Virus record (IMG/VR): IMGVR_UViG_3300032053_006128
Coordinates: 1 to 21,360 of that record
Length of the DNA: 21,360 nt
Strand: one strand, 5' to 3'
From: a virus
A program made the translations under genes and the position numbers. Shown here one piece after another: positions 14,959 to 21,360 of the stretch. The notes under the pieces are model-generated. The model did not search any database, was not told where the DNA came from, and worked only from the letters and a program-made list of their open reading frames with translations. Every line of letters starts with the position of its first letter. Position 1 is the stretch's first letter.

Positions 14959-15309
14959 TTAGTCGCCGTATCCACCATTCCTGTCGTGCAGGTGGTGTGC
15001 GGCCAAGTATTTTTTCCTGTGCGACCGGCTTGTGAAAACCGGACTTTCGTTGTCTTTGTATTCGGTAGGGATACCCATTTCCCTGTCGTATTTTCTGTAT
15101 TCTTCGACCTGCCCGGGATTGATACCCGCCGCGTCTGATACCATCGGCCAGATGTCGCCGCGAACCTGTCTTTTGCCGCCGTGTTCAGCCACAAAGTCCC
15201 GCGTCATTACAAACTGGCAGATGGGACAGAGTTCCACCCTGTCTATCTCGGCCATCGGCTTGACGACTTCGACCTTCTTCCCGCAAGTGCATTGGTAGCA
15301 ATAAATCAT
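14959..15309 (-). CDS. FmdB-like zinc-ribbon protein
   Basis: A 116-residue protein. Its ATG overlaps the upstream stop in ATGA. The N-terminus MIYCYQCTCGKKVEVVKP, with Cys4, 7 and 9, then CPIC (28-31), matches the FmdB-type zinc ribbon that is common in phage structural blocks. The rest is hydrophilic: GKRQVRGDIWPMVSDAAG, EEYRKYDREMGIPTEY, and a His/Arg-rich end (SHRKKYLAAHHLHDRNG). The long C-terminal extension is typical of phage versions. Role is unknown; zinc and perhaps nucleic-acid binding are inferred. Located between portal and capsid. Confidence 0.75.
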   Translation of the reverse strand: MIYCYQCTCGKKVEVVKPMAEIDRVELCPICQFVMTRDFVAEHGGKRQVRGDIWPMVSDAAGINPGQVEEYRKYDREMGIPTEYKDNESPVFTSRSHRKKYLAAHHLHDRNGGYGD

Positions 15310-15506
15310 ATCGTTATTACTCGAATCCTTTTCCCGTCGAGCATTTTGACGGTATCGTCACACGCCTTTTTGGTCGAATACTCCTCACTGTGGCATAGAA
15401 TCTCGCCGTTGGTCGCTCGTATATGCCATTGCCATTTGCCGTGACTGTTCATAAACTTTGACGCTGTTACCGTCTTTCGGCAAAACAAGTTTTTTAGCCA
15501 TTCCAT
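15306..15506 (-). CDS. DUF1508 (YegP-like) domain protein
   Basis: A 66-residue protein. The ATG at 15506 is chosen because CGAGGTG sits just upstream; a GTG two codons earlier is part of that site. One domain covers about 16-55: KFMNSHGKWQWHIRATNGE, ILCHSEEYSTKKACDD. The pattern (G.W.W...A.NGE.......Y..K..C) is that of the DUF1508/YegP family, whose role is unknown. It lies between the membrane protein and the FmdB-like gene and shares a 4-base overlap with the latter. Confidence 0.7.
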   Translation of the reverse strand: MEWLKNLFCRKTVTASKFMNSHGKWQWHIRATNGEILCHSEEYSTKKACDDTVKMLDGKRIRVITI

Positions 15507-15518
15507 AATCACCTCGTT

Positions 15519-15686
15519 TTATTTTACCAACCATCCAACCGCCGCCGTTAATGCGGCTATGAGGAAAGTAGCCCACACCGGCAACCGATTCCTGATTTTA
15601 TCAACTGCTCCATAAAGAGTTTGTATATCCTTTTCTGTTTTTTCGATTCGTGATTCAAATGCTTCGTGCGTCTTGCAAAACTCCAC
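15519..15686 (-). CDS. Small coiled-coil plus single membrane-segment protein (XhlA/holin-like)
   Basis: A 55-residue protein with GTG start and GAAGGGA six bases upstream; a TTG at 15701 would place the start before that ribosome site, so GTG is preferred. Residues about 5-33 have coiled-coil spacing (FESRIEKTEKDIQTLYGAV). Residues about 36-54 form one hydrophobic segment (PVWATFLIAALTAAVGWLV), ending with Lys. This topology is that of XhlA-type or other small phage membrane proteins, sometimes linked to lysis. No lysin is beside it and it lies right after the portal, so lysis is only one possibility. Confidence 0.6.
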   Translation of the reverse strand: MEFCKTHEAFESRIEKTEKDIQTLYGAVDKIRNRLPVWATFLIAALTAAVGWLVK

Positions 15687-15701
15687 GTTGTTTCCCTTCA
15701 A

Positions 15702-17480
15702 TTATCCTGTCGGTCTTGATAGAGATGCCATTTCGCTGGCTTGAGGTTTGCCGCCCATTAAAATTCGCTGCATTACATCGCTTTTTCCTGCGTTTGACGC
15801 GCCGGGAATTGAACGCCTTGTATAATTTCTTGACGTTACGGACGGTTTACCTATCGGCTCTTCGCCTTCGTTTTCCGGCGTTATCGAATTTGCGTAAACC
15901 AGAATATCATTCAATTCTGGTATGTTGCCGAGTTTCGCTATCTTCCTGAAGAACGCCTCGAAGTCGATTGATACCCCCTGTGCCTGCATAGCGGGCATCA
16001 TCGGAGCAATCATTTCCATAAACACTGTCCGCAAGCCCTGCAATTTCGCTTCCGGCGTCTGATTCTGCATCGAATACGGCTCTATGTCGATGTTCATTTC
16101 CACAAAGTCATTTTCGTTTAACCTGTCCGTGGGAAGCAAAGGTGCTTCGATTGAAACAACGTCCTCGAAGCCCTTTAATGTCTTTGTGCCTTTATAAGTC
16201 GAATACGGGTCGTTCCAAACCCAGAATAGTAAATCATCAATTACCCTGCGGGTAAATCCGATGGTGCGTTTCTGCATTGACTGTATTCGCATTGACGCGG
16301 AGGCACTTAGTAATTCGTCTTGACCTAATGTGCCGGACTGCGGGCCTAAACCGCCTAACATATCCAGATTGCCGCCGAGATACGCGAATAAATCCTTGAC
16401 TTGCAGGAAAAACGCCAGTGAGGCGGGGTCGATACCGCCTGTCTTTATTTCGGCCATAGCTTTCGGGTTATCGAACACAAAAACATCGCCGTCGTCCGCG
16501 TTTCTAATCTTTTCGCCATCCGCTTCACTTCCGCGCGGAACGCCCCCTATTGTTTTCTGCCGTTCCGCCTGATTGCGGAGTTTCCTGAATAATTCGTTTG
16601 ACAGTTCGTGCAGGTCTCGCCACAACATCGCAGGGGCAAGAGGCATTGTATTATTCTCGACTTTGCCGAATCCAAGTTTGTGATACGGGCCTCGTTCAGG
16701 CCCAAGCCATTCAAAGGAATCCAGCACATCGCCGATAGGATTGCTGTCGTCGTCGGATGCCTGACACCGCATAATGAGATTTTGCTTCGGCAAAAACAGG
16801 TCGAGGCACTTTATCGTTTCGATAAATTCCTCTCGCTGTGTCGCAGACCCTTCGGACAGATTGCGGTCTGTTTCGTGTTCTTGGACCCGTTGGCTGCGGG
16901 GGATAAGTTTGTCGTGGACTTTTTTTGGGAAAACTTCATACGCTTCGTCGATTGTCGGGTAGTAAAAATTACCTTCAAACTGCACATTCTCCCATACGCC
17001 GACTGTCATATCGTGAATCCAGTCGTCGAGTGAAACATAATCAGCAAACGGTTGGCCGCTATCGTGCAGAATCCCGCCGACTTCGACTTTGGACAGGTTC
17101 AGGCCGACCTTTATGATGCCTATTGAGTTCATTGCCCCGATAACCGCCATTTCGAGGGTGTTGCCGAGGTCGATTTCTTTGATAAGGTGGTTTCCGGCGG
17201 CTTCAAATCGGGTGCATACTTCTTTGAGTTTCTTGATTTTGGTTTCGATGGAAACTGCCGGTGCTTGCGCGATGAGTCGTTGCAGATAAATGTTCATCGC
17301 CAGTTCTATCAAATTGATAGGCACTTTTTTATCTGCGCCGTTGTCTGAATAATGCGAACCAATACCCTGGCGGATTACGTCAAGGCGGTTCATACGGAAT
17401 GGCCGCAGGGAAGTCCAAGAATACCCTACCGCCTTTGAAAGTTGCTGTATATCTGATTCCGACTTCGGGCTAAAAGGCAT
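15702..17480 (-). CDS. Portal protein
   Basis: A 592-residue protein. The start MPFSPKSESD is chosen because AAGGAG lies four bases before it; a longer frame would start inside the terminator. Portal features: an N-terminal KKVPINLIELAMNIYLQRL (about 51-69), followed by PAVSIETK; DDWIHDMTVGVWENVQFEG; a middle clip/wing part with GPYHKLGFGKVENN and LWRDLHELSNELFRKLRNQ; then SGTLGQDELLSASASMRIQ and RRVIDDLLFWVWNDPY, as in stem and wing helices; and an Arg/Ser-rich end. The size is right for short-tailed phage portals. It forms the dodecameric ring for DNA passage and docks the terminase and adaptor. Confidence 0.85.
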   Translation of the reverse strand: MPFSPKSESDIQQLSKAVGYSWTSLRPFRMNRLDVIRQGIGSHYSDNGADKKVPINLIELAMNIYLQRLIAQAPAVSIETKIKKLKEVCTRFEAAGNHLIKEIDLGNTLEMAVIGAMNSIGIIKVGLNLSKVEVGGILHDSGQPFADYVSLDDWIHDMTVGVWENVQFEGNFYYPTIDEAYEVFPKKVHDKLIPRSQRVQEHETDRNLSEGSATQREEFIETIKCLDLFLPKQNLIMRCQASDDDSNPIGDVLDSFEWLGPERGPYHKLGFGKVENNTMPLAPAMLWRDLHELSNELFRKLRNQAERQKTIGGVPRGSEADGEKIRNADDGDVFVFDNPKAMAEIKTGGIDPASLAFFLQVKDLFAYLGGNLDMLGGLGPQSGTLGQDELLSASASMRIQSMQKRTIGFTRRVIDDLLFWVWNDPYSTYKGTKTLKGFEDVVSIEAPLLPTDRLNENDFVEMNIDIEPYSMQNQTPEAKLQGLRTVFMEMIAPMMPAMQAQGVSIDFEAFFRKIAKLGNIPELNDILVYANSITPENEGEEPIGKPSVTSRNYTRRSIPGASNAGKSDVMQRILMGGKPQASEMASLSRPTG

Positions 17481-17496
17481 AAATCTCCTTTTGGCA

Positions 17497-17543
17497 GAAA
17501 AAAAGATGAGCAGGCAGTGGGTAAGCACTTACCTGCTCATCTT
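17497..17543 (-). terminator. Intrinsic terminator between large terminase and portal
   Basis: In the minus-strand RNA AAGATGAGCAGG pairs perfectly with CCTGCTCATCTT (12 bp), and a run of T residues follows immediately. A smaller AGTG/CACT pairing can form inside the loop. The portal ribosome site is just downstream. Confidence 0.9.
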
Positions 17544-17556
17544 AATTTCTCTTGCG

Positions 17557-17586
17557 TCACTGTCACGGTGGCCGCCGCAACAGTGA
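17557..17586 (-). promoter_or_regulatory. Second hairpin upstream of the terminator
   Basis: In the minus RNA TCACTGTTGCGG pairs with CCGTGACAGTGA: a 12-bp stem with two G-U pairs and a 6-base loop (CGGCCA). The G-U pairs would be A-C mismatches in the opposite transcript, so the structure belongs to the minus-strand message. It lies 13 bases ahead of the terminator stem. Confidence 0.7.
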
Positions 17587-17642
17587 ACCAGTATTTCTAT
17601 TTAGTCATTCATATTATCAATCATATCGGTAAAGCAAATGGT

Positions 17643-19541
17643 TTACCACATACTTTTTGCTTTGAGCTTATCTTCTCTGTCCCTTTTCCGTGCCGCATAG
17701 CAGTTTACGGGTATGACCGTCGGCGTTGCGGACTTCTTGTCGCCCTGCAATAATTCCACGCCTTTACAGGCAAGGGCATCGGCCACACAGCGGTCTCCGT
17801 GACTCGCACCTGCCCCGGACGGGTCAACTGTATTCTTTGCCGAGCTGTGTTCGATTTCGCTTCCGCTGATATAAATATATGATAGACACTCCTGATTCGC
17901 TTCGTGGCTTCGCTGAATGAAAATCTTATTTTTGAGACAGTAGCGGTATCGCTCAAGGACTATCCGCTTCTCTTTTGGATTCAGGAAAACGCCCGGCTTA
18001 TCGGAAACTTTAACTGTCAACCCTTCTTCGTTTCGCCTGTAAAATAGGTCGCGGTATCCAAGTTTAATTACGGTATCGCAGAATGTCCTGCCGGGTCCGG
18101 CGCCATCCGGTATCATAAACGCATCATTGAACCATTTGCATAAAGCGATTGCCACTGAAGCAAAAGATTCCGGCATTGTGTTCGGATTGACGTATTCGCC
18201 GATTTTCTCACCTGTTTTGATATTCGCAAAGGTGATTGCTGAGTTACTTGCGCCGGTGCCGGCTGAAATATCAATACCCGCCGCGACGGTCAAATCTTCC
18301 GGCATCTTGCCATAGGCGTCGAGATTGACCCAGAGTTTCAAAAAGCCGTTTTCGCCTTCCGTGAACTCGATAGGGTCAAGTGACTGCTCATCAAAAGACA
18401 GCATACCCGTTAAAAATGGCCTTCTCACGTCCTCTTTTTCGATTTCCTGTATCAATTCGCCTGGGAACGCCTGAAAATCGCTGGCGAAGGCGTCCATATC
18501 CAATTCCTGAGCTATCTGCATCGGGTGTGAAGCTCTGTCACATTCATTGTCATACCACGGGCTTCGTAGCTTGCCGTCTTTTCGGAAATGGTAGTTGTCT
18601 GGATAGTCAAACTCTCGCCTTGTGACTGTTACTTTGCCTTTGAAGTCGTCGCAGCGAATAACTCTGCCGGTTTTGTCAGAGTAATATAACCCCTTATTAT
18701 AGAGGGGGTGCAATGACCAGTGGAGAACCAGCTTCTTGATACTGCCCTGTGTCAATCTATAAAAGGCGGTATTTGCGCCTTGATGCGTCGAATTGAATAT
18801 CCGGCACTTTGTAACCGCCTGTGTCGCCTTTTCAATGCCGTCGCCATCGGGAACTGCGGCGAACTCGTCTGCGAACAGGGCTGTGCATCGACCGCCGCGG
18901 GCAGCGTCGCTTGTCGTTGTGCAGCCGGTAACGGTTGACCTGTTGTCCTCATTCAGTATGCTCAGGTGAATGTAGTTTTTCGGCGGTCGAAGAAACGACG
19001 GCAGGTGTTCGAGAATAAACAATACCTTCCAGAACAGGCAGTCAGGGTCGTCTGTCTTATCCACTAAATCCTCATTCCTTGACAGCATACGGAAAGAGGC
19101 GTAATCCTTAAACATCCAGAACCAAGTAAAAACCGTCAGGCATATCCAAGAAACGCCCATCGTCCGGCTCTTGTCAATCAGGCCGTCGTAGCCCAATTCG
19201 ATTGCCTGCTTGAGTTCGTCGATAGCAACATCTTGAAAATCGTATGTATCGAACGGCACAACCGTCGAAAACGGCACTCGGCGCGGGTCGTATGTAAAAA
19301 CAAAGGTGTTAATCCAGAAAAGTATGTCCCGACTGCACATAATCCAAAGCTGGCGCGAGTATTCCTCATTGCCTTTCACCAGTTCCAGACACTTCTTGCG
19401 AAAAGCTACGTTGCCAGCACGGGTTTTGTAACCTTTGACGTTCTTGCAGGCCCAACTATAAAACGGGTATTTCTCCCGAACCGTCGTCGCCTTCGCCCGA
19501 TAGTCGGCCAAGCAGGTCAAAAGTTGCTCTGTTGTCATCAT
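17643..19541 (-). CDS. terL: Terminase large subunit (packaging ATPase-nuclease)
   Basis: A 632-residue protein. ATPase motifs: a deviant Walker A, DKSRTMGVSW (123-132), in which the Lys after Gly is replaced by Val, as in some phage terminases with an upstream KSR; Walker B ALFADEF (221-227, D225 and E226); and the coupling motif STHQG (251-255). The adenine-region pattern FWINTFVFTYDPR (75-87) is typical. The nuclease domain has D424 in AAGIDISAGTG, E449/D479 candidates, and HGDRCVADALA (581-591). The protein cuts and pumps DNA through the portal. The start ATG lies 86 bases inside the upstream gene with only a distant GGAGAA, so expression is probably coupled. Length is normal to long. Confidence 0.95.
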   Translation of the reverse strand: MMTTEQLLTCLADYRAKATTVREKYPFYSWACKNVKGYKTRAGNVAFRKKCLELVKGNEEYSRQLWIMCSRDILFWINTFVFTYDPRRVPFSTVVPFDTYDFQDVAIDELKQAIELGYDGLIDKSRTMGVSWICLTVFTWFWMFKDYASFRMLSRNEDLVDKTDDPDCLFWKVLFILEHLPSFLRPPKNYIHLSILNEDNRSTVTGCTTTSDAARGGRCTALFADEFAAVPDGDGIEKATQAVTKCRIFNSTHQGANTAFYRLTQGSIKKLVLHWSLHPLYNKGLYYSDKTGRVIRCDDFKGKVTVTRREFDYPDNYHFRKDGKLRSPWYDNECDRASHPMQIAQELDMDAFASDFQAFPGELIQEIEKEDVRRPFLTGMLSFDEQSLDPIEFTEGENGFLKLWVNLDAYGKMPEDLTVAAGIDISAGTGASNSAITFANIKTGEKIGEYVNPNTMPESFASVAIALCKWFNDAFMIPDGAGPGRTFCDTVIKLGYRDLFYRRNEEGLTVKVSDKPGVFLNPKEKRIVLERYRYCLKNKIFIQRSHEANQECLSYIYISGSEIEHSSAKNTVDPSGAGASHGDRCVADALACKGVELLQGDKKSATPTVIPVNCYAARKRDREDKLKAKSMW

Positions 19542-20118
19542 TGAATTTGTCTGAGTTCTCCATCTGTGATTTCGCCGGTATCAGCCGGGGAAACGCCTTT
19601 GTGTAAAAATCCACCATATTGTCCTGATTCTTCTGTATGAACCGCAGATAGGCATACGCGCCCGGGCTGGGTGCATCTTTGGGAGTAACGCCCTTGACGG
19701 ACATATTATTAAAAACCCACGTCATCATTGTAATAGGGTCGATTTCGCCCTGCCCGCCAAATTCGGACAAGTCGAACAATTCATCGCCCGCAGCCGTGCC
19801 GTTATCGACCGCCGCGGCGATAAGACTGTCGCTCGGCACTATCGGCTCCGCTATCAGTTTGCCCCGCGCCCTTAATAATAAATAGGTGTCAATCTGCACC
19901 TGCGCTACGTGCGTAGCTATGTCGTGGAATACATAACCCGTCTCGTCTGTGCATTTCTTGCGATAAAACGCCCGTAACTGACTGAAAAGCGGCCATACCC
20001 CCTGGTCTCGGTAACAATGTTTCTTCTCCTCGAACCCGTAATCATGGCTATCGACGTATTTGCCGACTTTCACCCGCCGCAGTTCTTCCTCGGTATAGAC
20101 CTTCAGGATTTCAGCCAA
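19456..20118 (-). CDS. Putative terminase small subunit
   Basis: A 220-residue protein starting with TTG, overlapping the previous stop by 8 bases, with GACGGGG seven bases upstream. The call rests on position directly before the large terminase. The N-terminus is charged (YTEEELRRVKVGKYVDS) with helical character; the centre has KKHCYRDQGVWPLFSQLRA and HDIATHVAQVQIDTYLLLRA. The end is acidic and disordered (SGEGDDGSGE). I do not see a clear helix-turn-helix signature. If it is the small subunit it would recognise the packaging site and start packaging. Another packaging or DNA-binding role is possible. Confidence 0.55.
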   Translation of the reverse strand: MAEILKVYTEEELRRVKVGKYVDSHDYGFEEKKHCYRDQGVWPLFSQLRAFYRKKCTDETGYVFHDIATHVAQVQIDTYLLLRARGKLIAEPIVPSDSLIAAAVDNGTAAGDELFDLSEFGGQGEIDPITMMTWVFNNMSVKGVTPKDAPSPGAYAYLRFIQKNQDNMVDFYTKAFPRLIPAKSQMENSDKFNDDNRATFDLLGRLSGEGDDGSGEIPVL

Positions 20119-20365
20119 TGTAAAACCCCGTCCTCTCCAAAACCTCTTGCCTGTCCATATTATACGCCTTCACCAGATACTCCGCCTCGGTGTAATCGCG
20201 TTCCGGCGACGGCGTCCGGTAAATCTCGTATGAATTACAGCCCTGGGCGAACGCCAAGTGAATCTGCCTCAATAACTCAATATCCCGCAAATCAACGTGC
20301 AACACCGGTGCTTTCGGTGCTTCTGCTGGCTTCGACTTGCAGAACAACCGCTTAATCCACCTCAT
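20111..20365 (-). CDS. Small hypothetical protein
   Basis: An 84-residue protein with GACGAGGTG just before ATG, overlapping the upstream stop by 14 bases. The N-terminus is short and basic (MRWIKRLFCKSKP), followed by an Ala/Pro linker. The rest is soluble, with VDLRDIELLRQIHLAFAQG and TEAEYLVKAYNMDRQEVLE looking helical. No family is recognised. A longer frame upstream (from 20485) reads through the small Cys-rich gene and has no ribosome site. Encoded just before the terminase genes. Confidence 0.6.
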   Translation of the reverse strand: MRWIKRLFCKSKPAEAPKAPVLHVDLRDIELLRQIHLAFAQGCNSYEIYRTPSPERDYTEAEYLVKAYNMDRQEVLERTGFYIG

Positions 20366-20492
20366 TAAACACCTCGTCCAGCGCATAAGGCCGCTTCCTA
20401 TGCTCAGAATAGCACTTACGGCAAGGATTCGGGCTCTCCGGCCAGTCGTTGACCTCTGAAACAAACGACGGCTGTCCGCACGCACATAACAT
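20352..20492 (-). CDS. Small zinc-ribbon-like protein
   Basis: A 46-residue frame with Cys at 3, 5, 24 and 27: CAC then PNPCRKCYSEHRKRP. The CxC...CxxC spacing fits a minimal zinc ribbon. The ribosome site is weak (GAGCGGAATCCG), so translation may depend on the preceding gene, whose stop is ten bases upstream. The end overlaps the next start. The conserved Cys pairs and the coupled layout support it as real, but it is short. Confidence 0.6.
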   Translation of the reverse strand: MLCACGQPSFVSEVNDWPESPNPCRKCYSEHRKRPYALDEVFNEVD

Positions 20493-20502
20493 CGGATTCC
20501 GC

Positions 20503-20700
20503 TCAGAATGGCCGCTGGTTGTCAACCGGCACGCTCCTTTCTGTTACGGTAGTCCCTGCCGCCTCGTAATATTTCCGTCGTTGGTGGTTCACGACGTTAT
20601 GGCAACCCCGCATAGGACAATCCCGCAACTCCCGCTTAAATATAAACAAAACCTGACAATCTAAGCAAAAATGCGGGTAATACTCCGTTCGCTCGGACAC
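20503..20700 (-). CDS. Small zinc-finger-like protein, first gene of the operon
   Basis: A 65-residue protein. The GTG start is chosen because AAAGGAG lies five bases upstream; a longer frame to 20778 would include the promoter. Cys12, Cys15, Cys28, Cys33 and His34/His39 form a CxxC...CxxxxCH pattern (FCLDCQ, CPMRGCHNVVNH), a probable zinc site. It ends VPVDNQRPF. The family is not recognised. As the first gene after the promoter and before the terminase genes, it could be a small DNA-binding or regulatory protein, but this is inference. Confidence 0.6.
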   Translation of the reverse strand: MSERTEYYPHFCLDCQVLFIFKRELRDCPMRGCHNVVNHQRRKYYEAAGTTVTERSVPVDNQRPF

Positions 20701-20719
20701 ATCGACTCCTTTCGTCTGG

Positions 20720-20747
20720 ATTATACATACATATCGACCCCTGACTA
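20720..20747 (-). promoter_or_regulatory. Sigma70-like promoter for the late operon
   Basis: On the minus strand a perfect TATAAT (20725-20720) lies 16 bases after TAGTCA (20747-20742), a 4-of-6 match to the -35 box, with an AT-rich palindrome directly upstream that may act as an UP element. Transcription would start near 20713, close to the AAAGGAG of the first gene. Confidence 0.65.
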
Positions 20748-20750
20748 TTA

Positions 20751-20765
20751 AATTATTTAATAATT
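20751..20765. promoter_or_regulatory. AT-rich palindrome beside the -35 box
   Basis: AATTATT and AATAATT form a perfect 7-bp inverted repeat around a single central base, three bases upstream of the -35 box. It may be an operator for a repressor or an UP element. Confidence 0.5.
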
Positions 20766-20786
20766 CCAACAATATCACGCCGCACC

Positions 20787-20844
20787 CCCAAAATCAACAC
20801 ACCCAAAATCACCCCATCCCTAAATTTCCCGAAAACCCAAAATC
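20787..20844. repeat. Three direct CCCAAAATC repeats
   Basis: The 9-mer CCCAAAATC occurs at 20787, 20802 and 20836 in the same direction, with spacings of 15 and 34 bases, in a C-rich and A-rich tract. They may be protein-binding repeats or simple-sequence drift. Confidence 0.5.
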
Positions 20845-20951
20845 GTAAACCCCCGCAAAACAACCACTTATGTATTCTCGATACCAACTGTCCAGAATCT
20901 TTCAAATTTTATGAGAAATCGGGAGAGGTACCTGGGACTCCGGACGCAAAA

Positions 20952-20968
20952 GGGGGGCGGGGGGTTGG
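20952..20968. other. G-rich tract (two G6 runs)
   Basis: Six G, one C, six G, then TTGG. The two G6 runs can supply four G3 tracts with short loops, so a G-quadruplex is possible; a mutational tract is the alternative. Confidence 0.5.
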
Positions 20969-21036
20969 TAAAGATTCCGGCTGGGGATATGACTTTTTTT
21001 TATCTTATTGTCCTGTTATTAAAGCCCTAATACGCC

Positions 21037-21067
21037 CTTATTAAGCCCAAAACAAGGGCTTATTAAG
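21037..21067. repeat. Imperfect inverted and direct CTTATTAAG repeat
   Basis: CTTATTAAGCCC and GGGCTTATTAAG face each other around 7 bases. They pair with a single mismatch, and CTTATTAAG is also a direct repeat. AT-rich flanks and another GCCC just upstream. Confidence 0.55.
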
Positions 21068-21078
21068 TGGGTGGATGG

Positions 21079-21102
21079 GACACGCATAAGGACACGCATA
21101 AG
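21079..21102. repeat. Tandem 12-base repeat
   Basis: Two exact adjacent copies of GACACGCATAAG, followed by the partial unit GACA. They lie a few bases after the CTTATTAAG element. Confidence 0.75.
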
Positions 21103-21263
21103 GACAGTATTAGCTCGCTACCTGCTATGTTACGCTCTACTGCTTGAACATCACGCAAAGTTTTGTTGCGACCGAACAAACACTAACAAGAGTTACCCTT
21201 CGCAATTTTTGGGGTTCGGTATGTTAAGTTAGGGGTTTTGTTGTTGCTGGTGATTATTAGTGC

Positions 21264-21279
21264 TAATGCCAGGGCATTA
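21264..21279. promoter_or_regulatory. Perfect palindrome TAATGCC-AG-GGCATTA
   Basis: A 7-bp perfect inverted repeat with a 2-base spacer. Operator-like dimension; no paired promoter was found, so function is uncertain. Confidence 0.4.
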
Positions 21280-21360
21280 ACGCTGCCGCTTGTCGGCTAC
21301 CAAGTCCCGGCCAAGCCCAAGCGAACACACAACACCATCACATCTACTATCTACACATTA

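Larger units (their letters stand above)
20701..21360. other. Gene-poor region with repeats and regulatory sites
   Basis: About 660 bases without a supported gene. The plus strand is C-rich from about 20780 to 20870 and G-rich from about 20930 to 20990. It holds three CCCAAAATC repeats, two G6 runs, an AT-rich hairpin, a tandem 12-base repeat, two palindromes and a promoter reading leftward. Such content would fit a regulatory or origin-like region, or the packaging-site region near the terminase genes. A weak rightward frame opens at 21241 and runs off the edge (see findings). Confidence 0.6.

Noticed and set aside
14334-15035. A long plus-strand frame rich in Phe opposite the scaffold gene
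   Set aside because: It is the antisense shadow of the Glu/Lys-rich scaffold (GAA/AAA codons read as TTC/TTT); no ribosome site and no domain.
17481-17528. A 16-residue N-terminal extension of the portal protein
   Set aside because: It would start inside the terminator stem, and the downstream ATG has a clear AAGGAG.
20787-20844. CRISPR-like array
   Set aside because: The repeats are only nine bases, with unequal spacing, so this is not a CRISPR array.
20914-21030. A 39-codon plus-strand frame starting with ATG (MRNRERYLGLRTQ...)
   Set aside because: No ribosome site, runs through the G-rich tract, and no recognisable pattern.
20745-21044. A plus-strand frame of 99 codons without a stop, including VPGTPDAKGGRGVGK
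   Set aside because: It has no ATG, GTG or TTG start with a ribosome site, crosses the C-rich and G-rich tracts and repeats, and has odd composition in the first half. It could be a decayed gene, but I cannot support it.

Overview
This window looks like the packaging and virion-structure (late) block of a tailed phage genome or prophage-like contig. Every gene I can support reads on the minus strand, so transcription runs from about position 20,700 down to position 1. Genes are tightly packed, often with TAATG or ATGA stop/start overlaps, and most have good AAGGAG-type ribosome sites, which fits a bacterial host. An adaptor protein and a beta-propeller nozzle-like protein, with no tape-measure gene, suggest a short-tailed (podovirus-like) virion. 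The sequence does not identify the host, and I saw no tRNA, integrase, replication or lysin gene.

Layout in transcription order. (1) 21,360-20,701: about 660 bases without a convincing gene, holding direct repeats, palindromes, a G-rich tract and a sigma70-like promoter reading into the genes. (2) 20,700-20,111: three small proteins, two of them Cys-rich zinc-ribbon types. (3) 20,118-17,643: a putative small terminase and the large terminase, overlapping by 86 bases. (4) 17,642-17,481: a gap with two strong RNA hairpins, the second a textbook intrinsic terminator. (5) 17,480-12,633: portal, coil-plus-membrane protein, DUF1508-like protein, FmdB-like zinc ribbon, a small basic protein, scaffold and major capsid protein. 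(6) 12,596-10,510: two large head-associated proteins, with a long hairpin between them and an intrinsic terminator after the second. (7) 10,449-9,264: two related small proteins flanking an HNH endonuclease gene. (8) 9,254-1: adaptor, LamG-type protein, small tail proteins, three proteins sharing a C-terminal module, nozzle-like protein, a Gly/Tyr-rich structural protein and the start of a tail fibre that runs off the left edge.

Together the genes cover DNA packaging, procapsid assembly, head completion, the short tail and host-contact appendages. The most unusual points are the C-terminal module (motif AGGR..., ending IYIGG) carried by three consecutive tail genes; a chain of RNA hairpins and terminators inside an otherwise continuous late operon; a LamG gene with a strong internal ribosome site in the same frame; a nozzle N-terminal segment encoded apart from the main nozzle gene; and a duplicated gene pair split by an HNH gene. 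All functional names come from reading sequence motifs by eye, and no database search was run.
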